Source: Paenibacillus sp. 598K
GTDB lineage: Bacteria > Bacillota > Bacilli > Paenibacillales > Paenibacillaceae
Length of the DNA: 32,590 nucleotides
NCBI RefSeq assembly: GCF_003851045.1
Contig: NZ_BFBX01000031.1
Span: forward strand, 137,658-170,247
Reading direction: 5' to 3'
Made by a program: the position numbers and the translations under genes. Below, piece after piece: positions 23,232 to 31,759 of the stretch (the stretch's first letter is position 1; every line of letters begins with the position of its first letter). The notes under the pieces are model-generated. The model saw nothing but the letters and a program-made list of their open reading frames with translations, was not told where the DNA came from and made no database searches.

Positions 23232-24455
23232 ATGCCTCAGCCTGTTCTAGGCATATTGACCTTGTATCTGAATGATCATCAATTGCTGGAAGAGCGAAGC
23301 ATCTATCAGAAGATGACCGTTGCAGGCGCCAAGCTCGGCTTGCGCGTGTTCGTCTTCACGCCTGCCGACGTCAACTATAAGCAGCATCGCATCCATGCGT
23401 TGTTCTACCAGCCGGAGACGAAGCAATGGACGCGCCGATGGACCACCTTCCCTAACATGATCTTCGATCGCTGCCGCATCCAGCGCAGCCACCGGTTCGA
23501 GCAGCTCAAGCGGTTCCGCTCGGTGTATGGCCACCTCAACTTCCTGAACCGGCCGTTGCGCAACAAATGGACCGTCTACAAGCGGCTGCATACCGAAAGC
23601 CGATTCCGCCCCTTCCTCCCCTACACGCGGATGGTCGAGGGCAAGCGCGACATCGACGAGATGCTGAGCGGCTATCCCTTGCTCTACCTGAAGCCGATAA
23701 ATGGCACAGGCGGGCGCGGCATCCTCCGGATCGAACGGCTGCAGCGCAGCACCTGGCGCGTGCAAGGCCGCGACCATAGCCGCAAAATCATTAAGCCTAG
23801 CACGCTATCCGTCACAGCGCTGCATGCCAAGCTCGCTGCCTGGGATATGAAATCGCGCAAGTATCTGATCCAGCAAGGCATCGCGCTCAAGCTCCCGGGC
23901 GGTCGCGTCCACGACTATCGGATGCTAGTGCAGAAAAACGGGCACGGCGAATGGGAGGCGACGGGCTGTGCGGGACGCGTCGGGCCGCCTGGCAGCATCA
24001 CCTCCAACCTGCACGGCGGCGGTCATGCGACGACGATGACCTCCCTGCTGCACCGCTGGATTGGTGATGAAGAGAAGGAGCAGCAAATCATCGAACAGGC
24101 TGAGACGTTCAGCGTTGATGTCGCTGCCTATCTCGAGCAAAGCTACGGACGACTATGCGAGCTGGCGCTGGACCTGGCGATCGACCGCAACGGCCGCATC
24201 TGGCTGCTCGAGGTGAACCCGAAGCCAGCCCGCGAGGTATTCTCGCAGGCAGGCGACAAGCGCACCTATCAGCTCGCGATCACCAAGCCGCTAGAGTATG
24301 CGCTCTGGCTGTACGCCCAAAAATCACGGCGGCCCAACGGCCGCACGACTGGTCGCACGACAGGACGCACCACCGGTCGCACAACAGGTCGCACCACCGG
24401 CACGGCTGCCGGCCGGTCGACCGGAGCATTGCAAATAGGACCCGAGAATGCCTGA
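23232..24455 (+). CDS. YheC/YheD family ATP-grasp protein, copy 5, with GRTT-repeat tail
   Basis: A 407-residue short-form member starting MPQPVLGILTLYLND. It has LLYLKPINGTGGRGIL (150-165; Lys154, with Arg162 in the loop), DYRMLVQKN (228-236) and ALDLAIDRNGRIWLLEVNPKP with Asp314, Glu327 and Asn329. The conserved core ends near residue 365. It is followed by a low-complexity tail with five GRTT units (370-389) and two degenerate ones (390-397), then a hydrophilic end. The tail is basic and likely unstructured. AGGAGGG precedes the ATG. The stop codon lies in the loop of the terminator hairpin 24437-24471. It is the last gene of the run. Confidence 0.9.
   Translation: MPQPVLGILTLYLNDHQLLEERSIYQKMTVAGAKLGLRVFVFTPADVNYKQHRIHALFYQPETKQWTRRWTTFPNMIFDRCRIQRSHRFEQLKRFRSVYGHLNFLNRPLRNKWTVYKRLHTESRFRPFLPYTRMVEGKRDIDEMLSGYPLLYLKPINGTGGRGILRIERLQRSTWRVQGRDHSRKIIKPSTLSVTALHAKLAAWDMKSRKYLIQQGIALKLPGGRVHDYRMLVQKNGHGEWEATGCAGRVGPPGSITSNLHGGGHATTMTSLLHRWIGDEEKEQQIIEQAETFSVDVAAYLEQSYGRLCELALDLAIDRNGRIWLLEVNPKPAREVFSQAGDKRTYQLAITKPLEYALWLYAQKSRRPNGRTTGRTTGRTTGRTTGRTTGTAAGRSTGALQIGPENA
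24339..24422 (+). repeat. 12-bp in-frame tandem repeat encoding GRTT
   Basis: Five 12-bp units of the type GGhCGCACnACn (24339-24398) and two degenerate units (24399-24422) encode the GRTT tail of copy 5. The third-position differences between units (ACG/ACA/ACC and GGC/GGT/GGA) show it is not a recent perfect expansion, yet the amino acids are kept. Confidence 0.8.
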
Positions 24456-24471
24456 GGCATTCTCGGGTCCT
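24437..24471. terminator. Intrinsic-type hairpin at the end of the yhe array
   Basis: A 16-bp perfect stem (AGGACCCGAGAATGCC at 24437-24452 with its complement at 24456-24471) has a 3-base loop that is exactly the stop codon TGA of copy 5. On the plus strand a pyrimidine run TTCTCC follows; on the minus strand CTATTTG follows. It also stands downstream of the convergent HAD gene, so it probably works in both directions. Confidence 0.75.
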
Positions 24472-24518
24472 TCTCCTGCAGCAGCAGCAGGGGCTTCTCT
24501 AACGCTTGTGGTCCGCGC

Positions 24519-25196
24519 TTAGTCGGGCAGCAGCTCCAGCAGCTCCGGAAAGCTGCCGATAATTACATCCGCTCCCGCCAGCTCCTCCTCGCGGCCAAAG
24601 CCCGCATAACCGCATCCGATCACAGGCAAGCCGTTCTGCTTGCCTGCCTCGACATCGGAGGAACGGTCGCCGACCATCCACGCGGTGCGGATGCCGTGAT
24701 CCTGCATCAGACGAGCGACCAGTTCGACCTTGGAGGCTGTGCCGTACTGGCCGGCGCTGTACAAGCCGTCGAACAATGCGTCGATCCCCTTTACGCTGAC
24801 GATACCCCGGACGTAAGCTTCCAGGCCATTGCTGGCCACGAACAACTTAATGCCGCGCTCGCGCAGCGATCGGAGCGTCGCTTCGACGCCAGGATAGAGA
24901 TCGCCTTGGCCAGCCTCGAGTCCCTCCAGCTCATATTGCAGCATCAGCTCGTCGGCGCGGCTATGCGCCTCGGGCGAGCCATCCGGCATCACCTTGCGCC
25001 ATATGTCCTCGAGCAGCATGCCCAGGCAGCCCAGCATCACATCGACGGACGGCATTTCCTTCGTATACAGCCCCTCCGCGTACAATTGGCGGAACAGCCG
25101 CTCGTGGACATGGACGAGCAGCGTCTCCGTCTGGAGCAGCGTGCCATCCATATCGAAGAGTATCGCCTCCGGCTGGGGCGTTAGTTTTTGCATCAT
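24519..25196 (-). CDS. HAD family hydrolase
   Basis: A 225-residue haloacid dehalogenase superfamily phosphatase with all four motifs: ILFDMDGTL (Asp15 nucleophile, Asp17), FVASNG (Ser122), Lys156 and VGDRSSDVEAG (Asp177, Asp181). The helical cap inserted after motif I (about 22-90) puts it with phosphoglycolate phosphatase/PgmB-like proteins; the substrate is unknown. The start is 5 bp after the odhB stop, whose end supplies the ribosome binding site GGAAGG nine bases before the ATG at 25196, so it is probably coupled to odhB and made with the 2-oxoglutarate dehydrogenase. Its 3' end faces the yhe array. Confidence 0.9.
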   Translation of the reverse strand: MMQKLTPQPEAILFDMDGTLLQTETLLVHVHERLFRQLYAEGLYTKEMPSVDVMLGCLGMLLEDIWRKVMPDGSPEAHSRADELMLQYELEGLEAGQGDLYPGVEATLRSLRERGIKLFVASNGLEAYVRGIVSVKGIDALFDGLYSAGQYGTASKVELVARLMQDHGIRTAWMVGDRSSDVEAGKQNGLPVIGCGYAGFGREEELAGADVIIGSFPELLELLPD

Positions 25197-25201
25197 GGCG
25201 A

Positions 25202-26434
25202 TTAGCCTTCCAGCAACAGCGACTCCGGATCTTCCAACAGATTCTTGACGGTGACGAGGAAGCGGACCGCTTCGCTGCCGTCGACGATTCTGTGGTCGTA
25301 CGAGAGTGCGATGTACATCATCGGGCGGTTCTCCATGCCGTCTTCGCTAGTCGCTACCGGACGGCGCTGGATCGTATGCATGCCCAGGATGCCCACTTGA
25401 GGCGTATTGAGGATCGGGGTCGACAGCAACGAGCCGAACACGCCGCCATTGGTGATGGTGAATGTTCCGCCTTGCAGATCGGACAACGCCAGCTTGTTCT
25501 CGCGCGCTTTGCCGGCGAGGTCGCCGATGCTGCGCTCGATCTGGGCAAAGCTGAGACGGTCGGCGTCGCGGACGACCGGTACGACCAGACCTTCCTTCGA
25601 TGCGACGGCAATACCGATGTCATAGAACTTCTTGACGAGGATATCCTCGCCGTCGATCTCCGCATTGAGCAGCGGGAACGCCTTGAGCGCGCCCACGACC
25701 GCTTTGGTGAAGAAGGACATGAAGCCGAGATTGACATTATGCTTGTCTTGGAACGACTGCTTGCGCCGTTTGCGCACCTCCATGATCGCGGTCATGTCGA
25801 CTTCGTTGAACGTCGTCAGCATCGCTGCTGTACGCTGAGCTTCGACCAGGCGATTGGCGATCGTCTGTCTTCTGCGGGACATCTTCTGACGGTCGACCGG
25901 CTTCGCAGGATTCGACTCGGCGGATGCGCTAGTCTTGGCAGGCGCGGCTTGAGATGGCGCCGCTTGCGGCTTGCCTGCGTTGCCGATCTGCTCCTTGGAC
26001 ACCTTGCCGGTCAGCTCGGACGCTTCCTGCAGGCTGATACCCCGTTCGCGAGCGAGCTTCCTTACCGATGGCGGAGCATGCATCGCTGCCGCGTCTGCCG
26101 CAGGCGCCGATACTGGCTGCTGCTGGGCTGGCGCCGAGACCGCCTCCTTGGCTGCGGCCGGCGGCGCTTCGCTCTTGGCGGCAGCTGGCGCTGAGCTTGC
26201 CTCCCCTGCGCGGATCAGGCCGACGGCTTCGCCAACCTGTACCGTATCGTTTTCGTTTTTATAGATTTTTTCCAGGATGCCGTCTGCCTCGGCATTGATC
26301 TCCAGGTTAACCTTATCGGTCTCCAGCTCCAGCAGCAGCTCGCCGAATTTGACCGCGTCGCCTTCTTTTTTGCTCCAGCTGGCAATCGTTCCTTCTGTGA
26401 TCGATTCGCCCATTTCCGGTACTTTGATTTCCAT
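25202..26434 (-). CDS. odhB: 2-oxoglutarate dehydrogenase E2, dihydrolipoyl succinyltransferase
   Basis: E2 core of the 2-oxoglutarate dehydrogenase complex; it passes the succinyl group from E1 through a lipoyl arm to CoA in the TCA cycle. The 410 residues contain one lipoyl domain (1-76, with [10 protein letters not shown] and the lipoylated Lys41), an Ala/Pro-rich linker, a peripheral subunit-binding domain ([20 protein letters not shown]), a second linker rich in Ala, Pro and Ser, and the catalytic domain ending in [13 protein letters not shown] (His381, Asp385). AGGAGG lies ten bases before the ATG. It is 28 bp downstream of odhA in one operon. The E3 gene (lpd) is not in the window. Confidence 0.96.
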   Translation of the reverse strand: MEIKVPEMGESITEGTIASWSKKEGDAVKFGELLLELETDKVNLEINAEADGILEKIYKNENDTVQVGEAVGLIRAGEASSAPAAAKSEAPPAAAKEAVSAPAQQQPVSAPAADAAAMHAPPSVRKLARERGISLQEASELTGKVSKEQIGNAGKPQAAPSQAAPAKTSASAESNPAKPVDRQKMSRRRQTIANRLVEAQRTAAMLTTFNEVDMTAIMEVRKRRKQSFQDKHNVNLGFMSFFTKAVVGALKAFPLLNAEIDGEDILVKKFYDIGIAVASKEGLVVPVVRDADRLSFAQIERSIGDLAGKARENKLALSDLQGGTFTITNGGVFGSLLSTPILNTPQVGILGMHTIQRRPVATSEDGMENRPMMYIALSYDHRIVDGSEAVRFLVTVKNLLEDPESLLLEG

Positions 26435-26462
26435 GAGTTAGCTGCCTCCTGTGTATCTATGA

Positions 26463-29315
26463 TTAAGATTTAACTTTGCTCAACTGCTCGGATGGCGTAA
26501 CGGCTTGCGAGATCAGACGGCTCTGCTCGAAGGCGTGAACGGTTTGGTAGCCGCTCGCCGTACTAGAGCGCTCAGGACGACCGATGTAACGAACCGGAAT
26601 ACCTTCCGGGGCGAGTGCCCGCAGCTTCGGCTCCATATACGTCCAGCTGCCCATGTTTTTCGGTTCTTCCTGGAGCCAGACGATCTCCTTCAGCTTCGGC
26701 AGGCCGCCTACGATTGCGCGCACCTCTTCTTCCGGGAACGGATACAGTCGCTCGACGCGGGCCACATGCACCCACGACGTGTCCTTCTCCGCAGCCAGCG
26801 CCTCGTCGAGGTCGATCGCCGCTTTACCAGTGCAGAGGATCAGACGCTCCACTTGCTTTGGCGCCGCCGGCGCCGGCTCGAGCACCGGCTTGAACGTGCC
26901 TTCGGCCAATTCCTGGCCTGGCGAAGCGACGCGCGGGTTGCGGATGAGGCTCTTCGGCGCCATCAAGATGAGCGGCTTCGCATGGATCGTCTCCGACAGT
27001 CCGGCCTGGAGGCGCAGCAAATGGAAATATTGGGCCGCGCTCGTCAAATTCGCTACCGTCCAGTTGTTCTCGGCAGAGTTTTGCAGGAAACGCTCCAGTC
27101 GGGCGCTCGAATGCTCCGGCCCCTGGCCCTCGTAGCCATGCGGCAGCAGCATGACCAAGCTCGACTTCTGGCCCCATTTGACGCGGCCCGCAGCGATAAA
27201 CTGGTCAATAATTACCTGCGCACAGTTGACGAAGTCGCCGTACTGCGCTTCCCACAGGACAAATGTCTCCGGCGAAAACACATTGTAGCCGTACTCGAAG
27301 CCAAGCACCGATACTTCGGAGAGCGGGCTGTTATGGATGGCAAAGGAAGCATTGGCCTGCGGCAAGCGGTGCAGCGGCGAATACGGCGCGCCCGTCTTGG
27401 CGTCTGCGAGGACGAGATGGCGATGCGCAAACGTACCGCGCTGCACATCCTGGCCGCTCAGACGGATCGGCTTGCCATCGGAGAGGATCGTCGCAAATGC
27501 GAGCGTCTCCGCCAGTGCCCAGTCCACCTTGCCGCCATCCTCGAGAGCGTCCGCCCGACGCTCCAGGATCCGCTTGAGCTTCGGATAGACATTAAAGTCC
27601 TTCGGAAAATCAAGCAACTCCTTATTGATCGCCTTAAGCAGCTTCAGCGAAACCGCCGTCTCAACCGTGTCCTGCTGGATGGCGCGTACCGGCTCTTTGA
27701 CCGGACGATCGTTGCCCGAGGCCTGCTCGCTCTTGATCTGATCATAGGCATCCTGCAGCGTCTGCCAGCTCTCGGCGCGAATCGCCGCCGCCTGTTCTTC
27801 CGTCACAATGCCCGCTTCCTTGAGCTGATTCTCGTAGAGCGAGCTGACAGTCAGATGATTGCGCACCTTCTCGTACATGAGCGGCTGCGTTACTTCCGGA
27901 TCGTCCGACTCGTTGTGGCCGAATCTGCGATAGCCGACCAGATCGATCAGGAAATCCTTTTTGAAGCGAATCCGGTACTCCGAAGCCAAACGCACCGCCG
28001 CGATGCACGCTTCCGGATTGTCGGCGTTGACGTGTATGATCGGGATCTCGTAGCCCTTGGCCAGGTCGCTCGAGTAATGCGTCGAACGAGAATCCTTGTT
28101 GTCTGTCGTAAAGCCGAGGCGGTTGTTGGCGATAAAATGGATCGTACCGCCGTTGCGATAGCCGGTCAGCTTATTGAAGTTTAACGTCTCGGCGACGACA
28201 CCCTCGCCCGGGAATGCCGCATCGCCATGGATAAGGATCGCGACCGCCTTGGCGAACTCGATGTCCGGGAAGCCGCGCTTGCTGCGATCCTCCTGAGCCG
28301 CCCGCGTAAAACCTTCGACAACAGGATCGACATACTCCAGGTGGCTTGGGTTGTTAGCCAACCGGATCTTCGTCTTGCCGCTCTCCTGGACGGAATGGTC
28401 GGCGCCAAAGTGGTACTTGACGTCGCCGGTCCAGCCGTAGTTGATGCCGGTCGAGCCTTCGGACGGGATAAGATCCTTGTTCGGCGCATGATGGAACTCG
28501 GAGAAAATCTTGCTGTACGGCTTGCCCAGTACATGTGCGAGCACATTAAGACGGCCTCGATGGGCCATGCCCATGAGGATATGCTCGGCGCCTTCATCGG
28601 CGAATCGGTTGACGATGCCATCTAGCATCGGTACGAGCGCGTCCAGTCCTTCGATGGAGAATCGCTTCTGGCCTACGAAGGTACGATGCAAGAATTGTTC
28701 GAACTGTTCAACCTGAACGAGTCTTTTCAACAGTTCGATGCGCTGCTGAGAAGACAGGGTGAACAATTCCTTATTCGTCTCAACTTGCTCGTTGAGCCAC
28801 TTGCGCTCTTCCTCGACATACACATGGCTGAACTCGTATGCGACGGCGCTGGTATAAATCTTCGTTACCTTCTGAATGGCGTCCCATGCCGTAACCACGT
28901 CCTCCTGGGCGTTCTCCCAGATCAAGGAAGCAGGGATCGCCTTCAGCGACGCCGGGGTCAGATTATACGTCTCTGGCTCCAGCAAACGGGTATCGGAAGG
29001 AATTCGGAGATTGAGCGGATCTGTATCTGCCGCAAGATGTCCATGTGTCCGGATATTCCACATCAGCTTGTCTGCGGCCACGATATCCTTGAGCAAGGCC
29101 ATCTGGTCGCGCTGCACGGAGGCGGTAGCCGCCGGTGCCGCGGGAGACGCTTCCAAGCCTTCCGGCGGAGCACCCCACTCGTCAAACAATGCGCGTGTTG
29201 CGGGATCGACGGATTCGGGATCATTCGCGTACAGCTCATACTGCTCATACACATAACCCAGGTTCGGACCGAAGTAGGACGCCCAGGGGCCTTCCTTCGT
29301 ATCACGTGTTGTCAT
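26463..29315 (-). CDS. odhA: 2-oxoglutarate dehydrogenase E1 component
   Basis: Thiamine-diphosphate-dependent E1 of the 2-oxoglutarate dehydrogenase complex; it decarboxylates 2-oxoglutarate and transfers the succinyl group to the lipoyl domain of OdhB. The 950 residues agree with Bacillus OdhA. Landmarks are the N-terminal WASYFGPNLGYVYEQYELY, GMAHRGRLNVL (249-259), IHGDAAFPGEGVVAE (362-376) and the C-terminal half with LPHGYEGQGPEHSSARLERFL. GGAGAG is eight bases before the ATG at 29315. The open frame continues 14 codons upstream without a signal. It is the first gene of odhA-odhB-HAD. An AT-rich leader lies upstream. Confidence 0.97.
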   Translation of the reverse strand: MTTRDTKEGPWASYFGPNLGYVYEQYELYANDPESVDPATRALFDEWGAPPEGLEASPAAPAATASVQRDQMALLKDIVAADKLMWNIRTHGHLAADTDPLNLRIPSDTRLLEPETYNLTPASLKAIPASLIWENAQEDVVTAWDAIQKVTKIYTSAVAYEFSHVYVEEERKWLNEQVETNKELFTLSSQQRIELLKRLVQVEQFEQFLHRTFVGQKRFSIEGLDALVPMLDGIVNRFADEGAEHILMGMAHRGRLNVLAHVLGKPYSKIFSEFHHAPNKDLIPSEGSTGINYGWTGDVKYHFGADHSVQESGKTKIRLANNPSHLEYVDPVVEGFTRAAQEDRSKRGFPDIEFAKAVAILIHGDAAFPGEGVVAETLNFNKLTGYRNGGTIHFIANNRLGFTTDNKDSRSTHYSSDLAKGYEIPIIHVNADNPEACIAAVRLASEYRIRFKKDFLIDLVGYRRFGHNESDDPEVTQPLMYEKVRNHLTVSSLYENQLKEAGIVTEEQAAAIRAESWQTLQDAYDQIKSEQASGNDRPVKEPVRAIQQDTVETAVSLKLLKAINKELLDFPKDFNVYPKLKRILERRADALEDGGKVDWALAETLAFATILSDGKPIRLSGQDVQRGTFAHRHLVLADAKTGAPYSPLHRLPQANASFAIHNSPLSEVSVLGFEYGYNVFSPETFVLWEAQYGDFVNCAQVIIDQFIAAGRVKWGQKSSLVMLLPHGYEGQGPEHSSARLERFLQNSAENNWTVANLTSAAQYFHLLRLQAGLSETIHAKPLILMAPKSLIRNPRVASPGQELAEGTFKPVLEPAPAAPKQVERLILCTGKAAIDLDEALAAEKDTSWVHVARVERLYPFPEEEVRAIVGGLPKLKEIVWLQEEPKNMGSWTYMEPKLRALAPEGIPVRYIGRPERSSTASGYQTVHAFEQSRLISQAVTPSEQLSKVKS

Positions 29316-29536
29316 ACGTAAATCTCTCCATCCTCTGTTATATTCATGGTCAAGCATCTATAGATAAGCACTAACTATAATAATACCCTTTTTGGCGTCA
29401 GAAGAAAAACATGAATCTGGGAAAACAAATAATCAATCGTCATTTTCGGTTCAATTGTGACAAATTTAGTACAATTTCAAAAAAGCCTTGAGAAACTGCA
29501 AAACCTTTGGTTGCGTCCGCCTCGCTTCATCGCATC
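29316..29536 (-). promoter_or_regulatory. AT-rich leader of odhA
   Basis: About 220 bp, much richer in A+T than the surrounding DNA, between the odhA start and the terminator of the DUF445 gene. Several -10-like hexamers occur on the minus strand (TATTAT twice and TATAGT near 29375-29390), and one TTGAAC-N17-TATTTG pair lies farther upstream, but no single promoter can be chosen. No convincing cre site or other operator was recognised. No small gene was seen. Confidence 0.4.
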
Positions 29537-29576
29537 AAAAAGCGCGCAGCTCGCCCGGTCGGACAAGGCTGCGCGC
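29537..29576 (-). terminator. Rho-independent terminator of the DUF445 gene
   Basis: On the minus strand GCGCGCAGC (29568-29576) pairs with GCTGCGCGC (29542-29550) around a 17-base loop and is followed by TTTTT (29537-29541). It lies 30 bp after the stop of the DUF445 gene, which separates that gene from odhA. Confidence 0.85.
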
Positions 29577-29605
29577 CCATGATGTTGCGCGTCTGCAGCT
29601 GTCGG

Positions 29606-30856
29606 CTAACGACCGATGGCCAGTTGAAGGACGGTGAGCAGCACGCCCACGACAAAGCCGCACAACGCGCCATTGACGCGAATCCACTGCAGATCCTTGC
29701 CTACCTTCTGCTCGATCATCGCCACCAGCGTTTTGTTGTCCAGCTTCTCCAGATTCTCCCGCACCAGCAAGCCGATCCGGTAGTGATGCTGTTCCACCAG
29801 CTCGATAATATAGCCGATGATGCGTTCCTCCCACAACGATGTCAGCTGCGGTCTCCGGCCGAAGTAGCGAGCCAGACCGATGTAACCGCGAAGCACGACG
29901 GTCCCTCCGGCCGCCTCCTCCAAGGCCAGCTTGCCGAGCAGCCAGGCGCGCAGCTCCTCCAGCCGGGCCAGGATGAACGCATGGGCGCGCTCGCTCTCCG
30001 CCAGCTGAACAGCGCCTGTCCGGAGCTGGGTCAGCAGCGCTTCGTTATCGGCCAGCAGCAGCAGCCTTACGCGGATCTCCCGCAGCAGCGCCGCACGCGA
30101 CTCATTCCCCTCCTCGCGCAGCTTGCGCAGCTCCTCGAGCACCATATTTTGCAGCAGCGGCCCAAGCTTCTCCTCGTTCATGAAGCCGGAGAAGGCCTGG
30201 ATCGCGAATCCCATCAAGCCGCCCATCTGCACCTCGGCGAGCTTCTCGCTCGCCAACTTGCCGAGCATCGCCCGCGTCTCCGGCTTGCGGGCCCATTCGA
30301 TCGCCTCCTGCAGGCCATAATCGAGCGCTTTTTCGTCGTAGCCATTCTCCATCATCCGGTTCAACAGATCCTGCGCGGTGCCGCCCAGATCCATCCGGCC
30401 GATAAAGCCGCTGATCGCCTGCTGCAGCGGCGGCACCGCCTTGTCGAGCGGTGTCTCTTCGAGCAGATCTTGCGCGCCGCGGAGCAGCGCCTGACGAGTC
30501 GCAGGCTTTTTGAGCTGACGCAGCGCCGCGCGGGAGATCGTCTCCACAAGTCGGAAGCTGCGCAGCTTCTGCTGGATGCTCTGCTTGTTGAGCAACTCGT
30601 TTTCCATCGCCGAGATGAGCGACTGAATGATGCGCACCCGGTTTTTGATGAGCAGCGCGGTGTGCGGGATCGGAATTTGCAGCGGATGATGGAACAACGC
30701 GGTCACGGCAAACCAGTCGGCAATCCCGCCGACTAGTCCGGCCTCGAATCCTCCCTTGAGCAGCCGCACGAGCAGATGATCGGGCAAAAACAGCATGACC
30801 GCAAAACCGATCCCCATCACGAGCAACGATAATGTAGCGATATTTCGGGTGTTCAT
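29606..30856 (-). CDS. DUF445 family membrane protein, YjiN type
   Basis: A 416-residue protein with an N-terminal membrane segment (about 5-25), a second hydrophobic stretch with the family signature FEAGLVGGIADWFAVTALF (37-55), a long helical, charged middle and a C-terminal membrane segment (about 392-412). It matches the E. coli YjiN branch of DUF445 (ADWFAVTALFxHP) rather than B. subtilis YheB, which also carries DUF445 but is shorter and has a different signature. Function unknown. The ATG at 30856 lies 11 bases after GGAGG; the TTG six codons upstream overlaps the box. It ends in a clear terminator. No partner gene is obvious. Confidence 0.88.
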   Translation of the reverse strand: MNTRNIATLSLLVMGIGFAVMLFLPDHLLVRLLKGGFEAGLVGGIADWFAVTALFHHPLQIPIPHTALLIKNRVRIIQSLISAMENELLNKQSIQQKLRSFRLVETISRAALRQLKKPATRQALLRGAQDLLEETPLDKAVPPLQQAISGFIGRMDLGGTAQDLLNRMMENGYDEKALDYGLQEAIEWARKPETRAMLGKLASEKLAEVQMGGLMGFAIQAFSGFMNEEKLGPLLQNMVLEELRKLREEGNESRAALLREIRVRLLLLADNEALLTQLRTGAVQLAESERAHAFILARLEELRAWLLGKLALEEAAGGTVVLRGYIGLARYFGRRPQLTSLWEERIIGYIIELVEQHHYRIGLLVRENLEKLDNKTLVAMIEQKVGKDLQWIRVNGALCGFVVGVLLTVLQLAIGR

Positions 30857-30954
30857 TTTGTCATCAGCCTCCAAAAAGCCTGTCTATACTGCGTTGCGCG
30901 GGTCAAGCCGCGAGCCTCTGCCCAGCAACCGGACCGCCACGAGAAGCGTATCCA

Positions 30955-31674
30955 TCATGCGCGCGCCATCGCTCCGGCCTTCACGGGCGGGCGCTCCTTG
31001 ACAAACTGATAAAGTCCGGCACGCACGCACCACAAGGCAATCGCTACGAACAACAACGACCAGAATGCGGCAGGCACGCCGGTCAGACGCTGCAGATTCG
31101 TCGCATCGCCCGCACCGGAAGGTGCGGTAAGCGCAGCGAGCAGCAGGAACAGCGCGGAGACGAACTGTTCGGTGAGCGCCAGCAGGGCAAGCAGCGGATA
31201 ATAGAGGTTCTGCACCTTAGGACCCATTAATAAACTAACACTATTCAACACGATAAATCCGGCAAGCCACCATACGCCATATCCCGAATGGACAAAAAAC
31301 AACAGCATAATCGCCGCAATGGCGCTGAGCAACACAAGTCCGGCCGCTTGCTTGCGGATGCGATACAAGTAACACATCGCAACGGCAAAAAGCGAGGCCA
31401 CAGGATAACCTGCCAGCGAGGCGGCAATCAACCGCCAGTGCGAGGATAACGCAGAATAGGTAACGCCGCTGTGATCGCTGTTCAGCTCGATGCGCTCGAC
31501 CTGACCTGAGAGCAGCAGCGTCATCGCGGCATGCCCGAACTCGTGCACCATCGTATCCAGCATGCGCAGGAACGAGGTGAACGGCAGCAGCCGGATGACG
31601 ATCAGCGCACCGATCAAAACGAGCAAAATTGCCGTCCATTTTTTCAAAAAGCCCACCGCCTTGTCCATCGTCAT
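30955..31674 (-). CDS. M50-like (M50B) membrane zinc metallopeptidase homologue
   Basis: A 239-residue polytopic membrane protein. HEFGHA (His44, Glu45, His48) at the end of the first membrane region is the zinc-binding HExxH motif of the peptidase M50B-like group. About six further hydrophobic segments follow. The usual second M50 motif with a third metal ligand (NxxPxxxLDG type) is not evident, so proteolytic activity is uncertain. The frame starts with ATGACGATG; no strong ribosome binding site is visible before either ATG, which is unlike its neighbours and may mean a short or absent leader. A promoter with extended -10 lies directly upstream. It is divergent from cotJA. Confidence 0.8.
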   Translation of the reverse strand: MTMDKAVGFLKKWTAILLVLIGALIVIRLLPFTSFLRMLDTMVHEFGHAAMTLLLSGQVERIELNSDHSGVTYSALSSHWRLIAASLAGYPVASLFAVAMCYLYRIRKQAAGLVLLSAIAAIMLLFFVHSGYGVWWLAGFIVLNSVSLLMGPKVQNLYYPLLALLALTEQFVSALFLLLAALTAPSGAGDATNLQRLTGVPAAFWSLLFVAIALWCVRAGLYQFVKERPPVKAGAMARA

Positions 31675-31692
31675 TCAGAAGCAAGCCAGACT

Positions 31693-31721
31693 ATTGTACC
31701 ATGTCCGCGGGTCGCAATGAA
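31693..31721 (-). promoter_or_regulatory. Candidate sigma-A promoter for the M50-like gene
   Basis: On the minus strand TTCATT (31716-31721), a 17-bp spacer and TACAAT (31693-31698) with TG in the extended -10 position. The -35 is poor (three of six) but the -10 is good. The start codon is only about 19 bp from the -10, so the leader would be very short, in line with the missing ribosome binding site. Confidence 0.45.
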
Positions 31722-31759
31722 GTGATCCGTCCGCTTGCACAAAGGAGGGAGCAAACCGA

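Noticed and set aside
24500..24523. Single sequence resembling the 24-bp unit of the 3329-3510 array
   Set aside because: TAACGCTT and GCTTA match, but the middle differs in length and it overlaps the end of the HAD coding sequence; too weak for a call.
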